Source: Taklimakanibacter lacteus
GTDB lineage: Bacteria > Pseudomonadota > Alphaproteobacteria > Rhizobiales > Aestuariivirgaceae
Direction of reading: 5' to 3'
NCBI GenBank assembly: GCA_003576695.1
Contig: QOZQ01000011.1
Location: forward strand, 155,096 to 219,095
DNA: 64,000 bases
Shown here: positions 6,938 through 15,004 of the stretch, one piece after another
Layout: every line of letters starts with the position of its first letter
Position numbering within the stretch: position 1 is the first letter of the stretch
Made by a program: the position numbers and the translations under genes
The notes under the pieces: model-generated
Told to the model about the DNA's origin: nothing
Seen by the model: only the letters and a program-made list of their open reading frames with translations
Database searches by the model: none

Positions 6938-7536
6938 TGCGTGTACTGATCATCGGGGCGAATGGCGCGCTCGGCCAGGCCGCCGTCGGCGCGCTGAAGG
7001 GCCGGCACGAGATCGTCACCGCCGGGCGCACATCGGGAGACGTGAAGGTCGACCTGCTCGACCGCCAGTCGATCGTCAATATGTACAAGGAGGCGGGCAA
7101 GCTCGACGCCGTTGTCGCCTGCACCGGGCATGCGCATTTCGGTCCGCTCGCCACGATGACCGACGAGCAGTTCATGGTCGGCCTCAAGGACAAGCTGATG
7201 GGGCAAGTCAATGTCGTCCTCATCGGCCAGTCGCTGATCAATGACAAGGGCTCCTTCACCCTGACCGGCGGCGTGCTCGACCGCGACCCGATCCGCAAGG
7301 GCGCCAATGCCTCGGCCGTGAACGGCGCGCTCAATGCCTTCGCGATGAGCGCCGCCATCGAGCTCGAGCGCCAAATCCGCATCAATGTCGTGAGTCCGAC
7401 CGTGCTCGACGTATCGGCCAAGAAATATGATGGGTTCTTTCCCGGTCATGTGCCGGTCTCGTCCGAGCGCGTCGGCATCGCCTATGTGAAGAGCGTCGAA
7501 GGCGCGATCACCGGGCAAGTGATCAAGCTCGACTGA
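6937..7536 (+). CDS. short-chain dehydrogenase-like protein lacking the catalytic Tyr/Lys
   Basis: This 199-residue SDR-fold protein has a Rossmann start (GANGALG at residues 7-13), AGRTSGDVKVDL as second strand and INVVSPTVL near the end. Where classical SDRs have YxxxK there is ASAVNGALNAF (about residues 125-135), so the catalytic Tyr and Lys are absent. It resembles the short SDR subfamily that shares this NG motif, which suggests the change is ancestral, not a local mutation. The reaction is unknown. Its start overlaps the trcR stop by one base (TAATG), so the two are probably co-translated. Confidence 0.85.
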   Translation: MRVLIIGANGALGQAAVGALKGRHEIVTAGRTSGDVKVDLLDRQSIVNMYKEAGKLDAVVACTGHAHFGPLATMTDEQFMVGLKDKLMGQVNVVLIGQSLINDKGSFTLTGGVLDRDPIRKGANASAVNGALNAFAMSAAIELERQIRINVVSPTVLDVSAKKYDGFFPGHVPVSSERVGIAYVKSVEGAITGQVIKLD

Positions 7537-7569
7537 TTCTCCCGGATTTGCAGCATCAGCTTTTCCCTG

Positions 7570-7606
7570 CGCGCTGGCGGCTCTTGCCGCCGGCGCGTAA
7601 TTTTCT
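7570..7606 (+). terminator. intrinsic terminator of trcR-SDR
   Basis: There is a 12-bp stem with one G-U pair (7570-7581 with 7586-7597), a TCTT loop, and TAATTTTC after it, 33 bases past the stop codon. Confidence 0.75.
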
Positions 7607-7629
7607 TCGCGGGTAGCTGCTTTGGTATT

Positions 7630-7832
7630 ATGTTGTAGATGCAACATTTTTAGTGTAAGATGGAAACATTCTAAGGTTGTCGAAAGGGCATTTCGCTTTA
7701 CGACAATATGTTGTTCACTCGATTCTTTGCCGAAAATTTCAAATTTTATAGTGGCTTAGGTTGATGAACCGGAAATGAACGGCCCGGTTAGGCGCCGTTC
7801 AGAAAAGTGCCTATATGTTGAATTCGCAACAC
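7630..7832. promoter_or_regulatory. AT-rich AraC promoter with two ATGTTG-N6-CAACAY repeats
   Basis: The gap of about 330 bases before the AraC gene is AT-rich and holds no gene. It has two copies of the inverted repeat ATGTTG-N6-CAACAT/C, at 7630-7647 and 7815-7832, and a lone ATGTTG half at 7708-7713. The downstream copy lies 40 bases before the start codon. The pattern fits operators for a dimeric regulator, possibly the AraC protein itself. Confidence 0.5.
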
Positions 7833-7871
7833 TTGAGATGGAGAGGGCAATCTCGTCGCAAGGAGTCCGCA

Positions 7872-8885
7872 ATGGGGATGAACATACTTGTCTGGCATGA
7901 ATTCAGCACCAGCGTGCCGCCGGAAGTCGGGCGCTTTCCGGCCTCCTGTGAGGAGCTGATACAGCGCCACGCGGCGTTCGGCAGCGCCGTGGAAGAGGAA
8001 GCGCGGTTCTGCGGCACGATCCGGCGCTGCCGGCTCGGCATGGTCGAGGTCGCCAAGGTCACGACGACGACGCCAAGCCTTGTGCGAACCCCGGAACTGG
8101 TCAGCAATGGGGGCGACGCCATCTTCGCGGTGATATGCCGCGAAGGCGGCATGCGGTGCATCCGGGACGATGGTGCGACGCGCATATCATCGGGCGAAGG
8201 CATCATTTGCGACAGCGCCGAGCCGGGCAGTCTCGAAATGGAAAGTGGGACGCATTACTGGACACTGAAGGTGGCGCGCGCCGACATGGCGAAGATGGTG
8301 CCCCATATCAAGCGCTTCGCGGGCCTGCGGCTGAGCAACTGCGGAATGGCGGTCAAGCTGTTGATCCGGTATCTCGACGGGCTTGAAGGCAGTGACGCGC
8401 TCGGCAATGAGCAGGAAGCGCGGATTTTCGGAGAGCACCTGGTCGATCTCATCAGCATGGCGGTCGGCGCCCAAAGCGAGGTGCTGCAACTGGCCGAGAA
8501 GCGCGGCGTACGGGCGATGCGCCATGCCGCGGTGCTGCGCGAGATCGAGCGCAATATCGGCGACAACCGGCTGAGTGCCGCCCTGGTGGCCGAGATGCTC
8601 GGCGTGACGCCGCGCTACATACATTTCCTGCTCGAGGAAAGCGGCCGCACCTTCTCCGAGCATGTGCTCGCCCGCAGGCTCGAACTGGTCGAGGCGCTGC
8701 TCAGTGATGAGGCAAAGGGCAATCTCAAGATCTCGGCCATCGCGCGACAGGCGGGCTTCACCGACATGTCCTACTTCAACCGCAGCTTCCGCAGCCACTT
8801 CGGCGATACGCCGTCGGGCCTGCGCAAGCGCCGCCTGGGGCAGGCGGCGCAACTGTCGCCGTCCTTCAGGGAAGCGGCCGAATAA
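7872..8885 (+). CDS. AraC-family transcriptional regulator
   Basis: The start at 7872 follows AAGGAG by seven bases; a longer in-frame start at 7815 lies inside a likely operator. The 337-residue product has an N-terminal cupin-like sensing domain of the AraC-binding-domain-like type (containing GEGIICDSAEPGSLEM) and a C-terminal pair of helix-turn-helix motifs: LSAALVAEMLGVTPRYIHFLLEESG and LKISAIARQAGFTDMSYFNRSFRSHFGDTPSGLRKR. Ligand and targets are not known. The neighbouring minus-strand oxidoreductase cluster converges on it and is a possible but unproven target. Confidence 0.9.
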   Translation: MGMNILVWHEFSTSVPPEVGRFPASCEELIQRHAAFGSAVEEEARFCGTIRRCRLGMVEVAKVTTTTPSLVRTPELVSNGGDAIFAVICREGGMRCIRDDGATRISSGEGIICDSAEPGSLEMESGTHYWTLKVARADMAKMVPHIKRFAGLRLSNCGMAVKLLIRYLDGLEGSDALGNEQEARIFGEHLVDLISMAVGAQSEVLQLAEKRGVRAMRHAAVLREIERNIGDNRLSAALVAEMLGVTPRYIHFLLEESGRTFSEHVLARRLELVEALLSDEAKGNLKISAIARQAGFTDMSYFNRSFRSHFGDTPSGLRKRRLGQAAQLSPSFREAAE

Positions 8886-8897
8886 CGCGCCTGTCGG

Positions 8898-9335
8898 TCA
8901 GCCGGTGAGGGTCTTGCGGAAGAAGGTGTCGCCCGGGTCGCCTTCTTCCGTCATCCGCCAGCCTTTCAATGCATAGAAAGCAGCGGCTCTGGAACCCGTT
9001 GCGGTGGTGAGCCAGGCCTCGCGATGACCCATCTCCACGAGCCAGGCTTCCGCCCGGGCGAGAAGGGCCGAGCCGTAGCCCCGGCCTTCCCGGCCGGGCA
9101 AGGTGAAGAGCGCGAAAATCGACGCATCGCGCCGGTCGGCCATGGCGAAGGCGACGATCTCGCCATCTTCCTCGGCCACCCAGGCGCCAAGGTCGCCGGC
9201 GGCCATCGCCGCTGCTGTGCTCGCCGGCGTGATGCCGCGCTCGGCCATCTGCGCGACGCTCATATGGTTCTCGACGACCGAGATGCGCACATGCGTGATC
9301 GCCGGCAGGTCGTCCGCGCGGGCCGTGCGGATCAT
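8898..9335 (-). CDS. GNAT-family N-acetyltransferase
   Basis: This 145-residue GNAT-fold protein begins MIRTARADDLPAITHVRI. It has the acetyl-CoA loop GREGRGYGSALLARAEAWL and the C-terminal AFYALKGWRMTEEGDPGDTFFRKTL. The substrate is unknown. Its ATG overlaps the stop of the upstream SDR gene (ATGA at 9332-9335), so both are in one minus-strand operon with translational coupling. Confidence 0.88.
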   Translation of the reverse strand: MIRTARADDLPAITHVRISVVENHMSVAQMAERGITPASTAAAMAAGDLGAWVAEEDGEIVAFAMADRRDASIFALFTLPGREGRGYGSALLARAEAWLVEMGHREAWLTTATGSRAAAFYALKGWRMTEEGDPGDTFFRKTLTG

Positions 9336-10111
9336 GATTTGACCGGCACAGTGTAATTGAGCGAGAGCCGTCCGCCTTCGGCATAGATCGTCTGGCCGGT
9401 GATGTAGCTCGCATCGTCGCCGGCGAGGAAGGCCGCGATGGCGGCGATCTCGGCGGCCTCGCCGATCCGGCCGAGCGGCGTGCGCGACAGCAGGCGATGG
9501 CGGGCCTCGGGGTCGGCATTCACCGTCGTCAGCATGTCGGTCATGATGGAGCCTGGGCCAATGGCGTTGACGCGGATGCCATGCTCGGCAAGGCTGAGCG
9601 CCATGACCTTGGTGAGCTGATTGATGCCGCCCTTGGAGGCGGAGTAGGGCACCTGTGTCGCTATGGTGACGACGGCGTTGACCGATGACATGTTGATGAT
9701 GGCGCCCGCTTTGCGCCCCGTCTTCACCTGCTTCACCATCTGCCGGGCGACCCGCTGGCTGACCAGGAAGGCGCCCTTGAGATTGACCCTGATCACCCGG
9801 TCGAAATCGACCTCGGAGACTTCGAGGATGTCGCCGGGCGCGGTGATGCCGGCATTGTTCACGAGAATATCGATGGCGCCGTGCCGGGAAATGACGGCGC
9901 CGATCAACCGGTCGACCTGAGCCGCATCGCCGACATCGCAATGCAGATAATGCGCATTGGCGCCGAGCGCCCGGGCCGTCTCATGCCCGCGCTCGTCATC
10001 GATATCGCTGATGATGACACTGGCCCCTTCGGCAATGAAACGCTCGGCGCAAGCGCGGCCGATGCCGCGCGCCGCGCCGGTGATGATGGCGATTCTGTCG
10101 GTCAGCTTCAT
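9332..10111 (-). CDS. SDR-family oxidoreductase
   Basis: This is a classical short-chain dehydrogenase of 259 residues. The cofactor motif TGAARGIG is at 11-18, NNAG at 85-88, catalytic Ser near 142, and YSASK at 156-160. ISDID after the second strand, with an acidic residue, suggests NAD(H) preference. The C-terminal GQTIYAEGGRLSLNY is typical of the FabG/gluconate-dehydrogenase-like branch. It follows the other SDR gene by nine bases and overlaps the GNAT gene by four, so the three form one operon. The substrate is not predictable. Confidence 0.9.
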   Translation of the reverse strand: MKLTDRIAIITGAARGIGRACAERFIAEGASVIISDIDDERGHETARALGANAHYLHCDVGDAAQVDRLIGAVISRHGAIDILVNNAGITAPGDILEVSEVDFDRVIRVNLKGAFLVSQRVARQMVKQVKTGRKAGAIINMSSVNAVVTIATQVPYSASKGGINQLTKVMALSLAEHGIRVNAIGPGSIMTDMLTTVNADPEARHRLLSRTPLGRIGEAAEIAAIAAFLAGDDASYITGQTIYAEGGRLSLNYTVPVKS

Positions 10112-10120
10112 GATTGCCGG

Positions 10121-10888
10121 CTATTGTGGGAGGGTGCCGCCGTGATCGGGGTCGATGACGATCGAGGCCATGGTGACGTGGCGCGGACGGCTCAACGCGA
10201 ATATCCCGGCCTCGACGATGTCGCGGTTGGTGGCAAGCGAGTCGCGATCGCGCGGCGCCTCCCAGGCCTCGGCATCGAGCGGCGAGATGTCGACAAGGTT
10301 AGGTGGATAGAGCGCGCTGACGCGGATGGGCCTGCCCCTCAGCTCTTCCCTGAGACCCTCGGTCATGCCGGTCTGGCCGTGCTTGGCGGCATGAAAGGCG
10401 ACCGATGCGCCCTGCAAGGGAACATTGGGAAGGCCCGAGATCGAGATGATGTTGAGGATGTCGCCGGCGCCCGATGCCTCGAGCGGCTTGATCAGGCCGC
10501 GGGTGAAGAGCAGCGTGCCGGTGACGCCCGATGCGATCGTGCCGACGATGGCATAGGCATCGTGCTCGTCCATCTTGCCGGGCAGCCATTGCGCGCCATT
10601 GTTGATGAGGATGTCGACTTTCGGCATCTCGTCGCGCATCTTCTTGGCGGTGAGGGTGACCTGGCCCGGATCGGCGAGATCGAAGACGATGGTCTGCGGA
10701 CGCCGGCCGGTGCGCAGGCCAATGGCTTCGGCCGCGGTGGTGACCTGCTCGGTGTTGCGCCCGGTCATGACGACCTCGGCGCCAAGGTCGGCAAGGATGA
10801 CGGCGAAGGCCGCGCCAAGGCCGCGGCCGGCGCCGGTGATGACCACTGTCTTGCCCGTGAAGTCAGGCCTGTCCATCATTCCCCTCAT
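10121..10888 (-). CDS. SDR-family protein with Phe at the catalytic Tyr position
   Basis: This is a 255-residue SDR-fold protein. It has TGAGRGLG (18-25), MTGRN at the end of the second strand (a basic residue, so NADP(H) preference), NNGA (96-99) and the active-site Ser region IISIS. The YxxxK motif reads FHAAK (165-169), so the catalytic tyrosine is phenylalanine while lysine is kept. The start could be 10888, 10879 or 10876; GAGGGGA lies just before the last two. It is the first gene of the SDR-SDR-GNAT operon. Normal dehydrogenase activity is doubtful. Confidence 0.85.
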   Translation of the reverse strand: MRGMMDRPDFTGKTVVITGAGRGLGAAFAVILADLGAEVVMTGRNTEQVTTAAEAIGLRTGRRPQTIVFDLADPGQVTLTAKKMRDEMPKVDILINNGAQWLPGKMDEHDAYAIVGTIASGVTGTLLFTRGLIKPLEASGAGDILNIISISGLPNVPLQGASVAFHAAKHGQTGMTEGLREELRGRPIRVSALYPPNLVDISPLDAEAWEAPRDRDSLATNRDIVEAGIFALSRPRHVTMASIVIDPDHGGTLPQ

Positions 10889-10907
10889 CGTGTTCGCCCG
10901 ATCCTAG

Positions 10908-12053
10908 CTAATAGGCATCGGCGGCGCCAGCGGCCCTGGCCGAAGCGGCGATCACCAGCGATGCGAGCACGATCAGGCCGAGCGCCGCGGTCAACCCGGT
11001 CAGCTCGGCGACAAAGCCGATCAGCGGCGGTCCGGCGAGGAAGCCCGCATAGCCAAGTGTCGTCACGGCGGCAATGCCGCGTCCCGGGGCGTCGGGTTCG
11101 AGCCGGCCGCCACCGGCAAACAGGACAGGCGCGGCGTTGCCTATGCCTATTCCGGCAAGAGCGAGAGCGATGATCGCAATTGTGGCTGAAGGAACGACCA
11201 GCGCAATGGCCACCCCGAGAGCCATCAGCAGGGCGCTCCAGCGCACGAGGCGCCGGGCGCCGAATTTCATGCGCATGCGGTCGCCGAGCAGGCGCGAAAG
11301 TGACATTCCGGAAGCGAAAGACGCGAAACCCAAAGCGGCCGTGCCGGCGTCCAGCATGAAACGCTGGCGCAGCATGAGGCCGGACCAGTCGACGACGGCG
11401 CCTTCGCCCATCAAGGCGAGGAAGCACAAGGCCCCGAGGCCGACGGTCGCCCGGGTCGGCAGGACGAAACCCTCGCCAGACAGGCCCCTGTCGATTTCCG
11501 TGGGCAGGAAGAAACGCATGCAAGGCAGGAACAGGACGAGGCCAATGATCGAAGCAAGGAGGATGTGGCCAGTGCCATCCAGCAATCCCAGCAAAAGCGC
11601 GCCGAGCAGTGAGCCGACCATGGCGCCGATGCTGAATGCCGCATGGAGAAAGGACAGGGTGGCACGCCGCATGGCCTTTTCCACGGCGATGCCATGGGCA
11701 TTCATGGCGACATCCATGCTGCCGATCGTCGCGCCGAAGACGATGGCGACCAGGATGAAGGTGAAAAGATCCGGGGCCAAAGGCGGCAGGATGAAAGCGA
11801 GGCAGAAAGCAATTCCGGTGACGGCGGTGACGCGGGCGCTGCCAAAGCGATTGATCAGTCCGCCCGAAAGCGGCATGGCGACAATGGCACCGGCCGCGAT
11901 GGCCAGTAGCGCCACGCCAAAAATCCCGGTTCCAACATCAAGGCGATCCTTCGCCAGCGGAATATGCGGAATCCAGCTTCCCACGACAAAGCCGTGAACG
12001 AGGAAGGTGAGGGCGATGGCGCCGCGGGCGTGGCGAATGACTGAAGGTGACAT
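10908..12053 (-). CDS. MFS transporter
   Basis: This 381-residue polytopic protein has about 12 hydrophobic segments. The start FLVHGFVVGSWIPHIPLAKDRLDVGTGIFG and the first-half motif SMDVAMNAHGIAVE match the YbjJ-like / FucP-related MFS group. The short loop GEGAVVDWSGLMLRQ is also typical of it. Substrate is unknown; efflux of a small molecule is the common assumption. It ends 20 bases before the SDR operon start on the same strand and may be its first gene. The divergent gap to the metalloprotease gene is 186 bases. Confidence 0.88.
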   Translation of the reverse strand: MSPSVIRHARGAIALTFLVHGFVVGSWIPHIPLAKDRLDVGTGIFGVALLAIAAGAIVAMPLSGGLINRFGSARVTAVTGIAFCLAFILPPLAPDLFTFILVAIVFGATIGSMDVAMNAHGIAVEKAMRRATLSFLHAAFSIGAMVGSLLGALLLGLLDGTGHILLASIIGLVLFLPCMRFFLPTEIDRGLSGEGFVLPTRATVGLGALCFLALMGEGAVVDWSGLMLRQRFMLDAGTAALGFASFASGMSLSRLLGDRMRMKFGARRLVRWSALLMALGVAIALVVPSATIAIIALALAGIGIGNAAPVLFAGGGRLEPDAPGRGIAAVTTLGYAGFLAGPPLIGFVAELTGLTAALGLIVLASLVIAASARAAGAADAY

Positions 12054-12239
12054 GGCGTCGCGCGATTCGATGCTGGTTGAAAAGTTCCCCTATCACTTCG
12101 TCCGTGAGCGGCAAAATGCGGATTGCGCGCGCAGACGAATTATAGGAAAACCGGGCCGCGCCGGATGCAGTTCCGCAATGAGACAGCGAACGCCGCGCCA
12201 CGAACGACAACGACAGATGGGTGAGTGAGGAACAACTGC

Positions 12240-12980
12240 ATGATGCTGCGCAGCTTCGCTGCCGCCGCGATCGTTCTGGCGGCGACGATGTCGGGCCCGT
12301 GCATGGCAAGCGACCAGCGGCTTCTGGTGCTGGATGGCTCCTGGGTCAAATGGGGCGCTCCCAAATGGGGCGCGGGGGCCACGGTGACCTATGGCTTCGC
12401 CGATGCGGCAGTAAGGTCGCCCACGGCCCGCAATTGCGCTTCCCTGGTGGCGTTCGATGAACTGGCGAGACGGACCGGCCTGGCGGGTCCTCGCCTGCGC
12501 GCCGAAGCCGAGGCCGCCTTTGCCGCGTGGTCGCAGGTCACCGGCCTTGCCTTTGTCGAAGCGCCAGTTGCCGCCAGGGCCGACATCCTGATCGGCGCCC
12601 AGGGGAAGCCCACGGGCTGGGCCTTCACCAATATCGAGCTCGAGTCCGGACCGCAGGCGCAAGCGCCGGCGACCGAGAGAGGCCTCGCCGAAACACCGGA
12701 GCAGGCGACACCCGCCGCGGCACACAGCATAAGGTCGATCCGCCATGCCTCGATCTGCCTCAACCCGCTGGCGAAGTGGAAGATCGGCTTTGACGGGAAT
12801 CTCAGGACCTATGATGTGCGCTACACTCTCATGCATGAGATCGGCCACGCCATCGGGCTCGATCATCCCGGTGCCGCAGGCGCATTGATGGGATTCCGCT
12901 ATGACGAGAAGCTCACCGGTCCGACGCGGAGCGACGGCGAAGCTGCGCGGGCGCTCTACGGTCCGCACGTGAAGTGAGCC
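12240..12980 (+). CDS. secreted matrixin-like zinc metalloprotease
   Basis: The start at 12240 follows GAGGAA at a suitable distance. The 245-residue product has a signal peptide (about 1-23) and a metzincin catalytic helix HEIGHAIGLDH at 199-209, which supplies three zinc histidines and the catalytic glutamate. A methionine in ALMGF shortly after could form the Met-turn. The N-terminal half has AEAAFAAWSQVTGLAF and ADILIGA, as in M10A matrixins. The coding frame ends at the TGA near 12977. A secreted or periplasmic protease is likely; the target is unknown. It stands alone, divergent from the MFS gene. Confidence 0.82.
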
Positions 12981-12998
12981 ATTTATTTCTTGCTATGC

Positions 12999-14897
12999 TC
13001 AGCCCATGCCCTTGGTCTTGAGCGCCGTCGTGATCTCATCGAGGATCGCGGGGTCATCGATGGTGGCCGGCATCTTCCAGTCCTCGCGGTCGGCGATCTT
13101 GCGCATGGTGGATCTGAGGATCTTGCCCGAGCGCGTCTTGGGCAGGCGTCCGACGATCATCACGGTCTTGAAGCTCGCCACCGGACCGATCTCATCGCGG
13201 ATCCTGGTGACACATTCGGCTTCGATTTCGGCCGGCGCGCGAGCGACACCCGCCTTCAGCACGACAAAGCCGACCGGCACCTGGCCCTTCAAGGCATCGG
13301 CGATGCCGATCACCGCGCATTCGGCGACATTGGGATGGCCCGCCAGGACCTCTTCCATGCTGCCGGTCGAGAGGCGATGGCCCGCCGTGTTGATGATGTC
13401 GTCGGTGCGCGCCATGATGTAGAGATAGCCGTCCTCATCCATGTAGCCGGCATCGGCGGTCTCGTAATAGCCGGGGAAATGCTCGAGATAGCTGGCGCGG
13501 AAGCGCGCGTCATTCCCCCACAGGGTCGGCAGGCAGCCGGGCGGCAAAGGCGTCTTCACGCAAATGGCGCCGAGATCGCCGCGCTTCACCTCATGGCCCC
13601 CTTCATCCAGCACCCGCACGTCGTAGCCCGGCATCGGAACGGTGGGCGAGCCATATTTGACCGGCAGCTGGCCGAGGCCCACCGGATTGGCGACGATCGG
13701 CCAGCCGGTTTCCGTCTGCCACCAATGATCGATCACCGGCACGCGCAACCGCTCTTCCGCCCATTTGACCGTGTCGGGATCGGCGCGCTCGCCGGCAAGG
13801 AAGAGCGTGCGGAAAGCCGACAGGTCATATTTGCGGATGAAATTGCCGTCCGGGTCTTCCTTCTTGATGGCGCGGAAGGCGGTGGGCGCGGTGAACAGGG
13901 CCTTCACGCCATGCTCGGAAATCACGCGCCAGAAGGTGCCGGCATCGGGCGTGCCGACCGGCTTTCCTTCGAACAGGATCGAGGTCGCGCCATGCAGCAG
14001 CGGCGCATAGACGATGTAGGAGTGGCCAACGACCCAGCCAACATCGGATGCGGCCCAGAAGGTTTCGCCGGGGGCGATGCCATAGATGTTCGACATCGAC
14101 CATTTGAGCGCCACCATGTGGCCGCCATTGTCACGCACCACGCCCTTGGGCTGGCCGGTGGTGCCCGAAGTGTAGAGGATATAGAGGGGATCGGTCGCCT
14201 TGACGGTCACGCAATCGGCCATGTGTCCCTTCTTGCGGGCGGCGGCAACGAGGCCGGCCCAATCGTGATCGTGACCCTGAGCCAGATCCGCGGCCAGTTG
14301 CGGGCGCTGCCAGACGAGCCCCGCTTGCGGCTTGTGGCGGGCCAGCTCGATCGCCTTGTCGACCAGCGGCTTATAGGCGATCACGCGGCCGGGCTCGAGG
14401 CCGCAGGAGGCCGACATGATGAGCTTCGGCTTCGCATCATTGATGCGCGTGGCGAGCTCGGCCGGGGCAAAGCCGCCGAACACCACCGAGTGGATGGCGC
14501 CGATGCGCGCGCAAGCCAGCATGGCGAAAACCGCCTCGGGGATCATCGGCATGTAGATCAGGACGCGATCGCCCGCGGCGATGCCGAGATCGCTCAGCAC
14601 CGCGGCAAGCGTGGCGACCTCGTCGCGAAGCTCGGCATAGGTGAAGCGCGTCTTGGCGCCGATAAAGGCGCTGTCATAGATGAGCGCCGTCCTGGCGCCG
14701 TTGCCCGCCGCGACGTGACGATCCACGGCATTCCAGCAGGTGTTGCACTCGGCGCCGACAAACCAGCGGTCGAGCCCATCGACTTTCGCATGGACCTGGT
14801 CCCAGGGCTTGATCCAGTCGACCTCCCGCGCCGCCGCCGCCCAGAATCCGGCCGGATCCTTCCGCCATGTCTCATAGGTATGGTGATAGTCGCTCAT
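12999..14897 (-). CDS. prpE: propionyl-CoA synthetase
   Basis: This acyl-adenylate enzyme of about 632 residues joins propionate (or acetate) to CoA. It has the phosphate loop YTSGTTGQPKGVV, the adenylation signature WWQTETGWP, ADAGYMDEDGYLYIMARTDDIINTAGHRLS and the C-terminal lysine motif PKTRSGKILRSTMRKIA. The N-terminal YHHTYETWRKDPAGFWAAAAREVDW and GNGARTALIYDS favour PrpE over Acs. The start at 14897 (MSDYHHTYE) is preferred to one 12 bases upstream because family members begin so. It is monocistronic. A long open frame on the opposite strand is a shadow of its codon bias. Confidence 0.93.
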   Translation of the reverse strand: MSDYHHTYETWRKDPAGFWAAAAREVDWIKPWDQVHAKVDGLDRWFVGAECNTCWNAVDRHVAAGNGARTALIYDSAFIGAKTRFTYAELRDEVATLAAVLSDLGIAAGDRVLIYMPMIPEAVFAMLACARIGAIHSVVFGGFAPAELATRINDAKPKLIMSASCGLEPGRVIAYKPLVDKAIELARHKPQAGLVWQRPQLAADLAQGHDHDWAGLVAAARKKGHMADCVTVKATDPLYILYTSGTTGQPKGVVRDNGGHMVALKWSMSNIYGIAPGETFWAASDVGWVVGHSYIVYAPLLHGATSILFEGKPVGTPDAGTFWRVISEHGVKALFTAPTAFRAIKKEDPDGNFIRKYDLSAFRTLFLAGERADPDTVKWAEERLRVPVIDHWWQTETGWPIVANPVGLGQLPVKYGSPTVPMPGYDVRVLDEGGHEVKRGDLGAICVKTPLPPGCLPTLWGNDARFRASYLEHFPGYYETADAGYMDEDGYLYIMARTDDIINTAGHRLSTGSMEEVLAGHPNVAECAVIGIADALKGQVPVGFVVLKAGVARAPAEIEAECVTRIRDEIGPVASFKTVMIVGRLPKTRSGKILRSTMRKIADREDWKMPATIDDPAILDEITTALKTKGMG

Positions 14898-15004
14898 GCC
14901 GCCCATCATAGTTAACGCTTCGTGTCCAGTAACCGATATAATCCACGCAAAGCTTAACAGCTTTTCAAGGCCAAGCTGCCAGTCTCCCGATCCTTACGGA
15001 CGGG

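Noticed and set aside
9881..11173. A 430-codon plus-strand frame over the SDR/MFS genes
   Set aside because: It is contradicted by two clear SDR genes on the minus strand with catalytic motifs.
12990..14915. A 641-codon open frame on the plus strand opposite prpE
   Set aside because: It mirrors prpE over its whole length and gives a His/Asp/Gly/Arg-rich product with no domain. It is a by-product of GC-rich codon use.
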